Shown here: one piece after another, positions 33,480 to 46,500 of the stretch
How positions within the stretch are numbered: position 1 is the first letter of the stretch
Layout of the letters: each line of letters begins with the position of its first letter
Assembly: GCA_951230915.1 (NCBI GenBank)
Contig: OX579637.1
Coordinates: forward strand, 7,254,001 to 7,318,000
Source: Antitrichia curtipendula
Taxonomy: Eukaryota > Streptophyta > Bryopsida > Hypnales > Leucodontaceae
Reading direction: 5' to 3'
DNA: 64,000 nucleotides
Position numbers and translations under genes: made by a program
The notes under the pieces: model-generated
Database searches by the model: none
The model's input: the letters and a program-made list of their open reading frames with translations, nothing else
What the model was told of the DNA's origin: nothing

Positions 33480-34636
33480 AGAATATTTATTTTCCGGGAT
33501 CCTAGAACTGTTACGGATGTTAAGGATCCGGGTGAAAGATGGATCCGAAATCCAAAATGTTCCGGAATTTTACGAACTTCTGGAATTAGTCAAGTTCCGG
33601 AATTTTAGTGATTTCCGTAATCTTAGAGATAGCTGAGGTTCCGGACTTTTAGGATGTTAACGGCTTTTTGGTTTGCCTGGAATGGTTAGTTAGACCGTTG
33701 GCCGGATTTTCTGTTATGCCGTTTGGCCTCTTTTTGTTGGTTTTTAAGGACAAGCCGGCTTATTGGCCTGTCATTCTCTTTCCTTGTCATTTAATCTGAG
33801 CATCCAGGAGATCAATTTGATCATTTCCTTGCGTATCGTGTTATATTCACTTGTATGCTGGTTTGTAAGTGAGGGTGTGCAAGGGGGAGTCTGGATTCTT
33901 TAGTAGACGGATTAGATTATGTGTGTTCTTACAAAGAGTTTTAGACTTGTGAATGAGGAGCTATGCGTGGTGCCTTTAAATTGCTAGAACGGTGATCCGG
34001 TGGAGGCCCGGGAAGGGTGTGGATGCAAGTTCGGAAGTTCGGGGAGGATTCCATGCAAAGATAAGCAACTGCTAGAGGAATATATCCACCCATCGGAAGG
34101 TCTGCCAACCTTACGATTGGTCGTCAGCTAGAAAGTTAGCACTTAGTTCCGGAAAGTCTTGATCCGTTGTTGTAGTAAGGATGACTTAATACAGCCTTGT
34201 GAGACCTACTTTCCAGATAGGCCATCCGGGAGGTTGTGAGGGTACTGATTTCTTTGTTGCTATTACAAAACAGTTCTTTGGTTGTGAATTTTGTTTGTTT
34301 GGTAAGAGTAGAAAGTGTGAGAATCAAGAGTGGTGAGTCCCTACTCCTCGAAAAGATCAACAATGGATCCCCTGAGGGTAAAACAGGGGTATCTAAAACC
34401 AGTTACTTGGAGAGTCGGAACCGGAATCTGGAAGAGGACAGATCCAGACTAGAATTTGGAAAATACTAGTTTCTAGAAGATAGCAATTGATTTTATGAAT
34501 TGCTTGGGTGTTTGGAAAATGAAACTGGATACCCAAAACTTGAAGTAACATACTCGAATTCCCTGGGACGATAACTCGTGTCAGTTTACCACATTTTTGT
34601 ATTAAAGATACTTACGCCTAGACTACTCGTGCAACA
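33480..34636 (+). repeat. Element 3' terminal region (fullest unsplit copy)
   Basis: The best-preserved uninterrupted copy of the repeat at 2870-3192 plus 6663-7301 and at 3193-4320. It shows TCCGGA-rich DNA, 'GAGTTTTAGACTTG', 'GGAAGGTCTGCCAAC', 'ATAGGCCATCCGG', 'GGTTGTGAGGGTACT', 'CCCTGGGACGATAACTCG' and the end 'ACTACTCGTGCAACA' at 34636. No coding sequence is present. It lies downstream of arm B and is probably the 3' end of another, truncated element. Confidence 0.6.
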
Positions 34637-34676
34637 GTGTTCCCTATATTTATTTTGTAAGAAATTATAAAACATG

Positions 34677-36360
34677 CACTATAAAAAAACAGGGCTTAAC
34701 GTGACTGCAAAAACATGACTGTGTTGATTTTGCGACTTTAACGTCACTTCACCTTTCTAATTGCACTAGCAGGCTGAGATCCAGAGTGACGGAGTCATTC
34801 TGTTGTGGGAACTATGACTATTGGATGAACAATGAATGCGCTCTATAGTTCATCCACATCGTTCCATTCACAAGGTTGACAATGACATGACGTAGCCAAC
34901 TGGAACACAACTGCAGAAGGCAAAGTCATGGATGAGTTGTGCGTTTATAATTTTTGCGACTGTAGGTGACTTCTAAGTGACTGTGCAATAACTTCTATGA
35001 CCAATAGGACTAACGGAGTTGTTGTTTTCTTTTACTGAGGGATAAAGAAAAAGATGAACGGATCCTTGCGGTATAGGGAAGATAGGGTAAGGACAATTTC
35101 AGGTATGTCACTACAGTGTGACTGCAGAATCACTGGCTAAGAAAGCTGACAAAATGCATAGGGGGGGGCATGCAATAGGGGCATCTTTTGAAATACTGGG
35201 CCGTGTCAATGTTTGAATGACTGCAAGTCACCTAAGATGTAGTACTACCCTACCTTAAATGAATTAATTTAAGGAGATTATGGTGTGCAAGCCTCATTGT
35301 TCAGATTTTAGAGATTGAACATTAGTTGAAGAATGAAATAAATATTCCAATCACCTAAGAATGTCGTAACTTGAACGCATCTTAATTGGACTCATTTTGA
35401 CGAACACGTGCTATGAATGGTGGGTTTAGTGTTGAAGGCTTTTGTACAGCTTTTGTCAAGGATTACGTTTTGCATTAGAGCGCAAGGTTTAGGAAAATGT
35501 GGCTAACGTTGAGGCCAGAACTTCTGGCAGTTCAATTGAGCATGAATGAAAAGAAGTGAAGATGGCCCTATGATTATCCAATAAATGGCAAGACATTGAG
35601 GAGACAAGAAGTTGACGTTGCAATTGAAGGCGATTTGAATACACTATGACTGCGCTGCAACTCTGTGACTGCGGCTCACTTGTGACATAATTACAGAATG
35701 ACTAGTACATGACTGCACATTGGAGGATGATTCGGGTTTCACTACTACCATTTCGACGTCCTCCACTTCGTTGACTTGCCTCAGTGCTGCATGCACTTGC
35801 GGTTCTGTTCCGCTTCGCTTCTATCAATACAATGACTGGGACAGCAAATTACATGGTCACCATGACAAGGTTGTTGGACCTTGCAAAAATTATATACCTA
35901 GTACATCTCCTGTATAAGTAAGTTCTCTTTTTTAGATAACTTGATTGCTCTGATTAGATTGGCAACGGAGCTTCTACTTGGCAGTCTTTAGGGAGCACTG
36001 AGTCCTACGACCTCTCTAGTAGTGGTGATGAAGGCATCTGTGCGGTTGACTACTTCCCGCTTCGAACGGGCTTCTTTACATAAGACCACTTTCCAGCCAT
36101 ATATGTTAGTTGCATCGGAGAAAAACACTTGTGTGGCTTGACTGGGGAAGATGAATGGCTCTACCATGCGAGGGAGTTTATGGCAAAAGTTGACCACAAG
36201 GAATCTGGCGTCATCACATACATACGTGGGATTCCTTTGCATGTCATGCGAATTCACCCATTCATACCGCAGGAGAATGATGTGCATGTACAATGCACTG
36301 TAATCTAGCTCCAATATGTCCTTTAGCATGCCGATGTAGTTCACAGCAGAATCAAAACGT
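34677..36360 (-). mobile_element. CACTA (En/Spm) transposon remnant, 3' end
   Basis: A CACTATAAAAAAACAGG terminus at 34677 is followed by about 1 kb holding repeated TGACTGC motifs (34702, 35119, 35218, 35647, 35666, 35710), also present as inverted copies. Such short repeats near the ends are typical of CACTA elements, where they bind the accessory protein. A DUF4216-like transposase C-terminus lies at 35988-36360 on the minus strand, in the right orientation for this end. The other end is not identified. Confidence 0.55.
35988..36360 (-). pseudogene. CACTA transposase C-terminal fragment (DUF4216-like)
   Basis: On the minus strand the frame reads 'NYIGMLKDILELDY', then 'LLRYEWVN', 'DDARFLVVNF', 'PFIFPSQATQVFFSDATN' and 'YGWKVVLCKEARSKREVV', ending TAA at 35990-35988. 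That order (YxGxL..I.ELDY, C/W-V, F..VNF, P.I..SQ..QVFF..D..) is the DUF4216 pattern at the C-terminus of plant CACTA transposases. The catalytic part is not seen; sequence upstream (36360-37250) is AT-rich. The fragment is recognisable and largely free of stops. Confidence 0.7.
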
Positions 36361-37250
36361 TATATTCAATAAAATGAGAGGATGGCACCTTCTCAAAAGA
36401 ATATTGTTCATTTAGACCCTTATGAATGAATTTAAATTTTGGCCAATTCAAATCGATGAACAATACACTTATTGATTGGAAAGTGTAATTTCTATTATAA
36501 TGAGAGTATCATGAATTAGAAATTCCAGTACATTTAGTTCTGTATAATAATAGAGTTTTGACTCATATAAGTGAAGATCATGTTCTTTGTGTAACACCAA
36601 GTCATGAATTCCACGATTGGTTGTAAGTGCTTAGTGGTCTTATTCAAGCGGTCCGGGTTTGATTCCCATTGAACTTGTATGAGCGCGTGAAAAAGATACA
36701 TGAATTGGTGCTGCTATGTGAACTTTGTTGGCAGGAAAGTTGTAACAACCAATTGGCCCCTACCCAAAAGTGAGAAGTACTTTACAAGGGAACAAAATAA
36801 AAAGTGGGTATACCCACTATCTAATTTTTTCCAATCAAAGTACAATTTTACAGGAAGTTTATACAAAGATATATAAACAAAAGTATAAACTAAATAATAG
36901 AATAAATAAAACACAATATAGTAGATAATAGATAAAAAAAAATTATTATGTATAAGTGAAATTGTTTTGTAAACACAAAACATATAGTTTGAAACATTTA
37001 TGCAATACATCATTATAAAATAATATCAAACAATTCAAACCTATATAATCTATTCTAATATAAAAATTCCTTTTGTTATACATAACACAACATAAAAACT
37101 TAATTAAAACACATGAAACATATATATGCGTATAACTTCTTCATATCAAGTGTATAAAGCGAGACTCTGGTTGATGACTTCAATTTGAATTGTCGGAATC
37201 TTGATCATGCATAGAATAGTCTCTACTTTGATCTGAGACCTCCATATTAT
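36361..37250. other. AT-rich intergenic DNA
   Basis: No gene or clear repeat was recognised. A minus-strand open frame at 36714-37013 is rich in Tyr, Phe and Ile, as expected from AT-rich DNA, and has no domain I recognise. Confidence 0.35.
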
Positions 37251-37301
37251 CATCAAAGCGTCCGTATGCTCCCAAAGCGGTGGTTTAGTTTCATCAACCT
37301 T

Positions 37302-39977
37302 CTAGCGCAAACCTCTTTCACTATCCCATCCCATATAATTGTCTTGAACATCTTGATTTCTTGATGTTGGACAAAAGTATTGAAGAAGGACACAATTTGG
37401 TTTCTCTGGGTTACAATTTGGATCCGACAATGCCCTTGCAATCCAAACTGGCCGACTATCACCATCCGCAGGACGAATTGCAACAAAGTAGTTTTTATAA
37501 AGATCCTGACCCACCTTGAAGGATGGTTGTGGGTGATCTCGTAGAGGTCCGACATATGCATCATCCTCTCCAAACTCTTCACGCACCTCACCATCTTCAG
37601 CTAACTAATCCTCTGGCGTTGCTTGAATACGGGTCATGGGCCAAAAACCGTCGTTCAAAACTATAGAGGTAGGCAAAGGATCCTGCATTGCTATCCTTCA
37701 AATCACGCCAATAATGCACCAAGTGCTCATACAATCTTTGATATTCCCCAGTGCGGTCTTGATTGCATAGATTCTCCCAATACTTATCAAACCTAGACAT
37801 ATCCTTGAAGATTTCATCTTGACCTCTCATTGGCCAAGATTGCCAAAAGCACTCCACGAGGCCACAAACTTTCACCTTGAGAATCTTCCTGCTATAATTT
37901 AAAACCTCCGCCTGCACCTTTTGATAACCAATCTAGACCAGTGCACAGGAGTTTGTATTTCATGACTGGGACTCCATTTGAATCAAGGTAGAACTTCACT
38001 TGTTGTGGCCTTGTATGTCCAACCATGATATCACCACCGTCTAAGAACTTCCCTACAATGAAACCCTTGAAATCGGGCACCTCTTCAATGAGATGAGGGA
38101 TAGTGGGAATGGATTCTACATCCATGAATGACTTCATGAGCGCAGGTATAGTAGGAAAGCTCTCCTTCTTCAAAAGCATGCTCCATCTTCCAAATAATGC
38201 ATCGATGTCATCATGAGTGTGACCTACAATCATAAAGTTCACATACACTTCTCGGAAGATCTTGTTTGCAATAATTAGAGACCAATAACAAAAGACGTAT
38301 TGATTCTTGTTGTCTCCAGTGGCATTGTTCATCTGTACATTGAGAATGGGCGGTAATGGCGTTCCTGGCACCAAAATCCCAGGCGAAGGAGGCAGTGCCG
38401 CTACACACATTTGAGCACCCGCAAGTACTTTCTCAAATAAAGTCGTGGACTTTGAATTCACAAACAATTGCTGAGAAGAATATTTTGGCGGCAATTCCAA
38501 ATCCCGCAACAACTTTGCCATAGAACCGATGGTGTAATTCGAATCATGGGGAAAAATATCCAAACCGTAATGCGCATATCAAACATCAGCATGACCGTGC
38601 GCAATCATGCTAGTCATTGAAACAGGCAGCTTGATAAGGCCATCAAGGTCTTTACTCTTGTGGGAGAAGACAGGAAAAGCAGTTTTAGCATGGTCCATCT
38701 TGTCATGCATGATTGTCAACATGCGGAAAATTATGTGACCAATAATGGTTTGCATAATAGAGCTCCCTATGTACTCGAGCAATAGCTAGATGTTTTTCAA
38801 GCAACATTTGCTACTTCAAAGCAGATTGAGATCCAGCAATTGCACCCTTTATAAGTTTGCGATATTTGTCACACATAGCACAACAAGCAAAGTTATCTCC
38901 GGGTTTTTTCACATCGTACTCCGAGAGCTTGGAGGACCTAATCTTGCTCAAGTTTGAAGTAGAAATGCCTTTCAACCCAAAACGCTGCGTTGGCATTGTT
39001 AATTTTTGAAATTTGATCTTTCCATTGGAAAGTAGCCGAGAGAATCATTGATACAACCTTGTCTCCTGATTTGAGGATACAAGTACGATGTGGCATGTGA
39101 TCTGCCTCCTTTCCAAGGATACATTTCAAGGTAGCAGCTGCTTATTCTGTGTGCTTCCTTGGCTTCACCAAGCCCAAATTACCATGGTCTCTTGCTTCCT
39201 GACCATCCTTCCAATAAGCAAGGTAGCGATAGAATGTAGCCTCGGGACACCAGAAATATGCATCCATGCCTGCATGCACACGTCTATTTTTTCAATGGTC
39301 ACCATCTTCCTACCACGTTCGTTGTAGTGAACTAACCTGTGCACATTAGTCTTCATGTGGGCTCTGAACTTGAATGTTGATCTGTTATACACTTGTTCGC
39401 GGAGGATCCAAATCTTCTCTCTTGGAAATGGTTGAACGCAATTCATATTACAGCAAACTTTGCTGGACACCACATTGATGGACTCTTGGCTAAAGAGTTC
39501 CTTCGCCTTAAGGTTAGCCTCGCGAGGAGGATTGTGGATGGCACTTGAATAGACACGAGAAGATACCAAAGAGGACAGATTCAAGTGACGTGCTTGGAGA
39601 TGATTAAAAGCATCCTGTGCTTCATGGTCTCGAAGACTAACTCCACAGCAATAGACGAGCTCGATCAGCCATGCCCGCAGTGAATATATCTACTTTTTGG
39701 GTACGTCCATTTCCGAATGAGTCTTCAAAATGTGAACTCCAACATGAGTGTCACCAAGAGGACCATTTGCACCTAGCACAAGGTTCGAGTTGATGCTATG
39801 GCAGGTACCCTCCCCAACAAGCACGCTGTCAGCATTATAGAGAGTCACACATCTCGTATCCCACGACCAACGAGGAATGCCTTTGCAATTCGGGATATCA
39901 GCATTCAAGACATGAGGCACCTCATCCTCATTGTTAGAGTCGCTCAGTTTGACACCATCATTCATTGTAAAAGCCAT
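37302..39977 (-). pseudogene. DDE transposase-like protein (DUF7869-like), copy 2, heavily decayed
   Basis: Paralogue of 8667-11352 over its full length. In order: a DUF8039-like start 'CKGIPRWSWDTRCVTL' and 'GEGTCHSINSNLV'; TAG 39692-39690 where Trp is expected; 'CCNMNCVQPFPREKI'; an HTH region broken by a frame change near 39240 ('ATFYRY' readable in another frame); a TAA near 39140; a frame change near 38990; the Cys segment 'CCAMCDKYRK'; 'MHDKMDHAK'; TGA at 38581-38579; 'VQMNNATGDNKN', where the candidate catalytic Asp is Asn (codon 38329-38327); 'GHTHDDIDALFG'; and a C-terminal 'FVAIRPADGDSRPVWIARA'. It is not functional. The two copies are too different to be recent duplicates. Confidence 0.6.
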
Positions 39978-40044
39978 TTAACATACTTGCCCATAGAAAT
40001 CTACATATATAGGTAAGTAACAAGACAGAAAGTATTTACACCAT

Positions 40045-41035
40045 ACACCACCTCGAATCAAGTTGAAGCATACATCAATGCAAATACCACTTATCCTCTA
40101 AAATCTACAAAAAAAATAAAATCATCTATATATTACGTAGAAATGTCAAGCTCATACAGAATGTCCTCATGCACATATATATCTATGTCAAAGTATATTA
40201 GCTCAACTCGAGCTGATTGAAACCAAGTATAACACCCACAAGTCCAATGAGAAGTATTCAATCCAGCACAAAGAATTCATTATTAAATATAAAGTGTAAA
40301 TGGTTCTCCTTACAAGACCTCACCATTTCGCTCAAATCAAATTGATTAGAGTCCTAGGAGAAAAAGATCACAGAAATATATTATTAATGGACTCAGGAAA
40401 TCATTAAACAAGTCGGATTGAGCTGATGACAGGAAGAGCTGTTCACGAACTGTTCGGATAAAAGAAATAACCAACATTTACCTCAGCTCGAATTGAGCTG
40501 GAAATATTACATTCTGTCACTGGAACATAATGATTCAGGTCAAGTCAAACTGAAGCTTGCATCTATGCAGATAATACCTACCCTATTGAACCTACGTAGG
40601 ATATAGCATCAGGTATATACTACGTAGATTGCCAAGCTTGTACAGAATGTCTCCACACACAAGGATATCCATGTCAACGTAGATCAACTCGAGTCAAGCT
40701 GAACCAAACCAAGTGGGCCACCCACATCAACGTTGAAAAGTATTCAATATGGCACTCAGCGTCCATTACAGTTATATAATGTAAATGGTCCTGCTCATAC
40801 GACCTTACCAATCAGCTCAAGTTGAATTGATTAGAGTCGTAGGGGATGTACTTTAAAGCAATAGACTTTTCATGGTTTAAAGAAATACTGGATAAGTAAA
40901 TTCAGGTTGAATTGAGATGAAGACGAGCAGTGTTGTTGACGATCACCCGCAGTTAATTCAGGTCAAATCAAGCTGACAATACTGTATTGTGTTATTGGGC
41001 TCCTGTGATTCAGATTGAATTGAGCTGAATTTACC
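40045..41035. repeat. Two-unit tandem repeat (about 485 bp each) upstream of transposase copy 2
   Basis: 40130-40360 and 40615-40850 align with the same landmarks: 'TACGTAGA..TGCCAAGCT', 'ACAGAATGTC', 'CAACTCGAG', 'AAGTATTCAAT', 'AATGTAAATGGT', 'GATTAGAGTC'. The flanking parts align too, giving a period of about 482-485 bp. Each unit carries about five family-2 palindromes. No coding sequence is present. Confidence 0.7.
40198..41029. repeat. Cluster of 21-bp palindromes, family 2
   Basis: Consensus about TTCAGCT(N7)AGCTGAA, with arms drifting to TTCAGGT or TTGAATTGA. Copies: 40198-40218, 40327-40347, 40404-40424 (weak), 40484-40500 (core CAGCTCGAATTGAGCTG, perfect), 40534-40554, 40683-40703, 40811-40831, 40901-40921, 40957-40977 and 41009-41029 (TTCAGATTGAATTGAGCTGAA, near-perfect). 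Same unit length and same position relative to the transposase gene as family 1 at copy 1, but unrelated sequence. Confidence 0.75.
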
Positions 41036-43549
41036 CGACATTTACAGAAGCCTTATAGAATAAGAACACAGTCTTCGATTCCGAATTTCTCGGCGGATAA
41101 GTCGGATGAACTCTTCTCAATTTTTCAGTACCCCAAGTTGATTTGCAACAACTGTGACATGCGATTGTCAGTCATTCACAAACTTGAAACAGCCTTACAC
41201 ACTCAATGCAATCAATAGAACCCTGAAAGCAAAACACTATGATGGCGTTCTCACATTGTCACCAAATTCAGTAGCGACTACAATCCAATCTGTGGTTCGC
41301 ATAAATTGTGACACGAAGGACGCAATTTACATAACCAAAAAAAAAAAACCCTTACGGCGAGCGCAACGTGACGGAGTGCCTCTCCCCTAAACTATTCAGA
41401 GAACCAGTTCGATACAAAACTAAGCAAATAACGTCAAAACGTGACAATGATCACTAGTGCAGCACAGCCCGGAGAGACAATAAAAATGAGCAAATGGAAT
41501 TTTGCAATTAGAGGAGGTGGCCACATCCCCTGTCCTTCACGGGAACTCCGTCGGCAGAAGAGTAGTGGCGCCAACGGACTATTAGCTTTTTCAAAATACA
41601 ATAGTCACAGAGGATCTTAAATTAGAAGACCAAGAAATCACAATGTACAAAGCCACTGTACCACCAGAATTAGGCAAAGGAATGTAGGGAAAAATTAGAC
41701 AAGGGACAATTGAGAGATTCCCACAACTTTAGAAACAAAAATAAAAGATAAATTTTTTTCAACGATAAAAAAGCAGCTTCCATTGCACTTCTTGTTTAAA
41801 TTAAGGTAGGCTTTCTACGCTAAAACTCTTCACGGTTTACAATTTTCAGGTTTAGTGATTAGGCACATCTTCCAATAAATAATCCACTCTTCAGTATTAA
41901 AACCATTACACGTATAGAACCTTCTCCAAAATTTACAATATCAAAAAATGATATCTTGAAGTACTAATAAAAAAAATTGCAATTCATAAATAGAGTTTGA
42001 ATGTACATTTCAGATTTCATCCGTACATTTAGATTTAAGGTTTTAGATTTTATTGTAATTTAGGAAATTAAAACATGGGCAATTTTTTGAAGATGGTCAA
42101 ATTCCTTAACTTTTGTTGTTTTCACAGTTCAAAGCGGGTGGTTTGAAACGTACAAAAGCCCTAGATAACTGAAACCTATACCATCTGAAGATATCTAAAA
42201 ATTACAATAGTTATAGATGTCACTTTCTCAATTTAAACCACATGGTTTTAATTCTATATTATTCCTATAATTTTAAAATCTATAATTGTATTAGATATCA
42301 ATTTTTTGATTAAAAGCGGCAGCTTTGAAAATGGCAATCATGCGGAATGTTGCCATTTAAAAGAACTTCCCCATAAATCCAAAATGTCATAGAATGTGCA
42401 CGAATTCGAAATATATTATTTGCAATTCTTCATTACTTTTGAGTATATTATATGTCAAGAAGTTTTGGAAAGAGGTTGCATTATACTTTTGGAAAGAAGT
42501 TGAATTTAGGGATCACTTATTCAAAGCATAGTACTATAATTCAGACGAGTAATTATGATTGATTACATAAAAGCTATTATATGATTCATTATAGCTATGT
42601 ACTCGCTTCGATAGTGGACGACCTAATTTAAAGGTTACTTACCTATTTTTTAATGTTCTTCTGGAAAATGGATTGCGAATAATAATTCATTTCTATAATA
42701 ATTACACTAATGATAATAGTAGTGTCTCCATTTAGGTTATCATACTATTAGTATGCTTGAATAAAATCATGCATTCATTGATAATTATGCAAAATTAAAC
42801 GTGAACATGATCACTTACTTAGACCAATGACATTAATTAAATATTTTGCTCCTAAAATAAAAGTAAAACATTTATGTTTCTTATGAGTGAGTGAAAACCA
42901 AATGATGGTATAAACATAAGATAATATTAATAAGTTTCATAATAATTCATGCTACAATTCTTAAGTCTGTACACATTCATATAATTCTCTAATAAATGAA
43001 AAAAAGATATAATAACATTGTATTATTACTTTAACTTCTGTCTTGCAGAAGTTGCAAATAAATAGGAGACGTTGAATCCATTGACACATTCAAACTGTGC
43101 AACTTTAATTTATTTGGAAAGAAAATGAGAAATAAGGGACCCGTACAATGTACTTTAAAAACTGATCCAACACCAGAAATGTCATGGAATTGGCAATATC
43201 ACGGCCATGGAAGAATATGTAGATATTGTAAACTCATCTTTTACAAACTTTGAAGGGTAATAGTTGTTCTTAGATTAAGGATAAATTAAATTATCCATAT
43301 CGATGAAGTGTAGACATGATGGCTCAGTAAATAGATCTTCATGAGATGAATATCCAAGTGGTTCACAGTTAAAGTAAATTCAAAAGGTTTGAAGAAGAAG
43401 GTTATTTCCTTTCTAAAAACCGGGAACCTCTCAATTTCCATATCATTCTAAAATATTAACTCCTAAATGCTCAACTAATTATATATGAACAAACTGAAAT
43501 TGCAGGCACAATCATTTTGATGCAGCCAGGCAACTAATTTCTATTAAAT
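41036..43549. other. Upstream region of copy 2, then AT-rich DNA
   Basis: 41050-41600 is somewhat GC-richer and may be the old promoter or leader of transposase copy 2, matching in place 12.2-13.1 kb for copy 1. 41600-43549 is AT-rich with no gene, RNA or repeat that I can support. Confidence 0.3.
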
Positions 43550-46500
43550 GACAGTTTTAAAAAATGGGTATCAACTGAATCCATCCTACGTGCCCAAAAA
43601 AAAATTTGAAAGAAAGGCGGCATGTACTTTTATGGCCCCCAAAATCAAATGTCATAAAAATTCAAGTCGAAAGCCACTTGAACAAAATTCTAGAAGTTGT
43701 AAATACTCTCTACTATTCGAATCCATGGAAATATTACATTGGTGTGTAACTTGAATGCATCCCCACGTGCCCATACAAAATTTGGAATTAAAGGGGGCCT
43801 GTACTTTCATAGCTGCCAATATGAAATGTCAAAGAAATTCATTTCAAAAGCCACTTGAACAAAATTCTAGAAGCTGTAAATACTCTTAATTATTGGAATC
43901 CACAGAAATATTAAATTATGGTCAAACTTGAATCTATCCCCACGTATTCAGACTAAACTTGGAATGACGGCGGGCATGTACTTTAATGGCCCCCAATATC
44001 AAATCTCATAGAAATTCATTTCGAAAGCCACTTCAACGAAATTGAAAAAGTTGTAAATATTCTCAACAATTAAAATCCATAGAATCATTAGATTGGTATG
44101 TAACTTGAATCCGTCCGCACGTGCCCAAATGAAATTTGGAATGAAAGAGGGCCTATAGTTTAATGGCCCTTAATATTAAATGTCAAAGAAATTCATTTTG
44201 AAAGCCACTTGAACAAAATTATAGAAGTTGTAAATACTCTCAACTATTGGAATCTATAGAAACAAGAAGTTGGTGTGTAACTTGAATGCATCCCCACGTG
44301 CCCAAGTGAAATTTGGAATGAAAGAGGGCTAATAGTTCTATATCCCCCAATATCAAATGTCATAGAAATTCGTTACGAAAGCCACTTGAACAAAATTGTA
44401 GAAGTTGAAAATACTCTCTACTATTGGAATCCATGGATATATTAAATTGGTGTGTAACTAGAATGCATCCTTACGTGCCCATACCTAACTTGCAATGAAA
44501 GGGGGCCTGTAGTTTAATGGCCCTTAATATCAAATGTCATAAAAATTCATTTTGAAAGCCACTTGAAGAAAATTCTAGAAGTTGTAATTACTCTCATCTA
44601 TTCAAACCCATAGAATTATTGGATTGGTATGTGACTTGAATCCGCTCGCACGTGCCGAAATGAAATTTGGAATGAAAGGGGGCTTGAAGTATATTATCCC
44701 CTAAAATCAAATGTCATAGAAATTCATTTTGAAAGCCACTTGAACAAAATTCTAGAAGTTGTAAATACTCGCAACTATTGGAATCCATGGAAATATTAGA
44801 TTGTTATGTCACTTGAATCCATCCTCACGTGTCCAAATGAAATTTGGAATGAAAGAGGGCTAGTAGTTGATTATCCCCCAAAATATCAAATATCACAGAA
44901 ATTCATTTCAACAGCCACTTGAACAAAATTCTAGAAGTTGTAAATACTCTCAACTATCGAAATCGATGAAAGTATTAAATTGGTTTGTAACTTGAATCTA
45001 TCCCCTTGTGCCCAAGTGAAATTTGGAAAGAAAGGGAGCTAGTAGTTTTATATCCCCAAATATCAAATGCCATAGAAATTCATTTTATAAGCCACTTGAA
45101 CAAAAATTCTAGAAGTTCTAAATACTCTCAACTATTGGAATCCATGGAAGTATTAAATCGGTGTGTAACTCATATGCATCTCCATGTGCCCAAACGAAAC
45201 TTGAAACTAGAGGGGGCCTATACCTTAATGACCGCCAATATCAAATGTCATAGAAATTCATTTCAAAAGCCACTTGAACAAAATTCTAGTAGTTGTAAAT
45301 ACTCTCAACTGTTAGAATCCCTGGTATTACTATATTGGTGTGTAACTGGAATGCGTCCCCGCGTGCCCAAACATAATTTGGAATGAAACGAGGCCGATAG
45401 TTTAATGGGCCCACTATCAAATGCCATAGAAATTCATTTTGAAAGCCACTTGAACAAAAATTCTAGAAGTTTTAAATACTCTCAACTACTACAATCCATG
45501 GAAGTATTAAATTGGTGTGTAACTCAAATGCATCCCTACGTGCCCAAACCTAATTTGGAATGAAAGGGGGTCAGTACTTTAATGGCCGCCATTATCAAAT
45601 GACATAAAAGTCATTTCAAAAGCCACTTGAACAAAATTCTAGAAGTTGTAAATACTCTCAACTATTGGAATCCATGGAAATATTAGATTGGTATGTAACT
45701 TGAATCTATCTCCACGTGCCCAAGTGAAATTTTGAAAGAAAAGGAGCTAGTAGTTTAATATCCTCAAATAAAAAAAGCCATAGAAATTCATTTTGAAAGC
45801 CACTTGAACAGAAAATTTAGAAGTTGTAAATACTCTCAACTATTGGAATCTATGGAAATATTAAATTGGTGTGTAACTTGAATGCATCCCCACGTGCCCA
45901 AACATAATTTGGAATGAAAGAGGGCCTGTAGTTTTATGGCTCCAAATATCAAATGACATAGAAATTCATTTCGAATGCCACTTGAACAAAATTCTAGAAG
46001 TTGTAAATATTCTCATTTATTGGAATCCATGGAATTATTAGATTGGTATGTAACTTGAATCCGTCCGCACGTGTCCAAATGAAATTTGGAATGAAAGGGG
46101 GCTAATAGTTGATTATCCCCCAAAATATCAAATATCACAGAAATTCATTTCGACAGCCACTTGAACAAAGTTCTAGAAGTTGTAAATACTTGCAACTATT
46201 GGAATCCATGGAATTATTAGATTGGTATGTAACTTGAAGCCGTCCGCATGTGTCCAAATGAAATTTGGAATGAAAGGGAGCAAGTAGTTGACTATCTTAC
46301 AATACCAAATGTCATGGAAATTCATTTTGAAAGCCACTTGAACAAAATTCTAGAAGTTGTCAAAAGTCTCGATTATTGCAATCTATAGAAATATTCAATT
46401 GGTGTGTAACTTGAATGCATCCCCACGTGCCCAAACATAATTTGGAATGAAAGAGGGCCTGTAGTTTAATGGCCCCAAATATCAAATGTTGTAGAAGTTC

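Noticed and set aside
36714..37013. Minus-strand frame rich in aromatic residues
   Set aside because: AT-rich DNA effect; no neighbours or motif support it.
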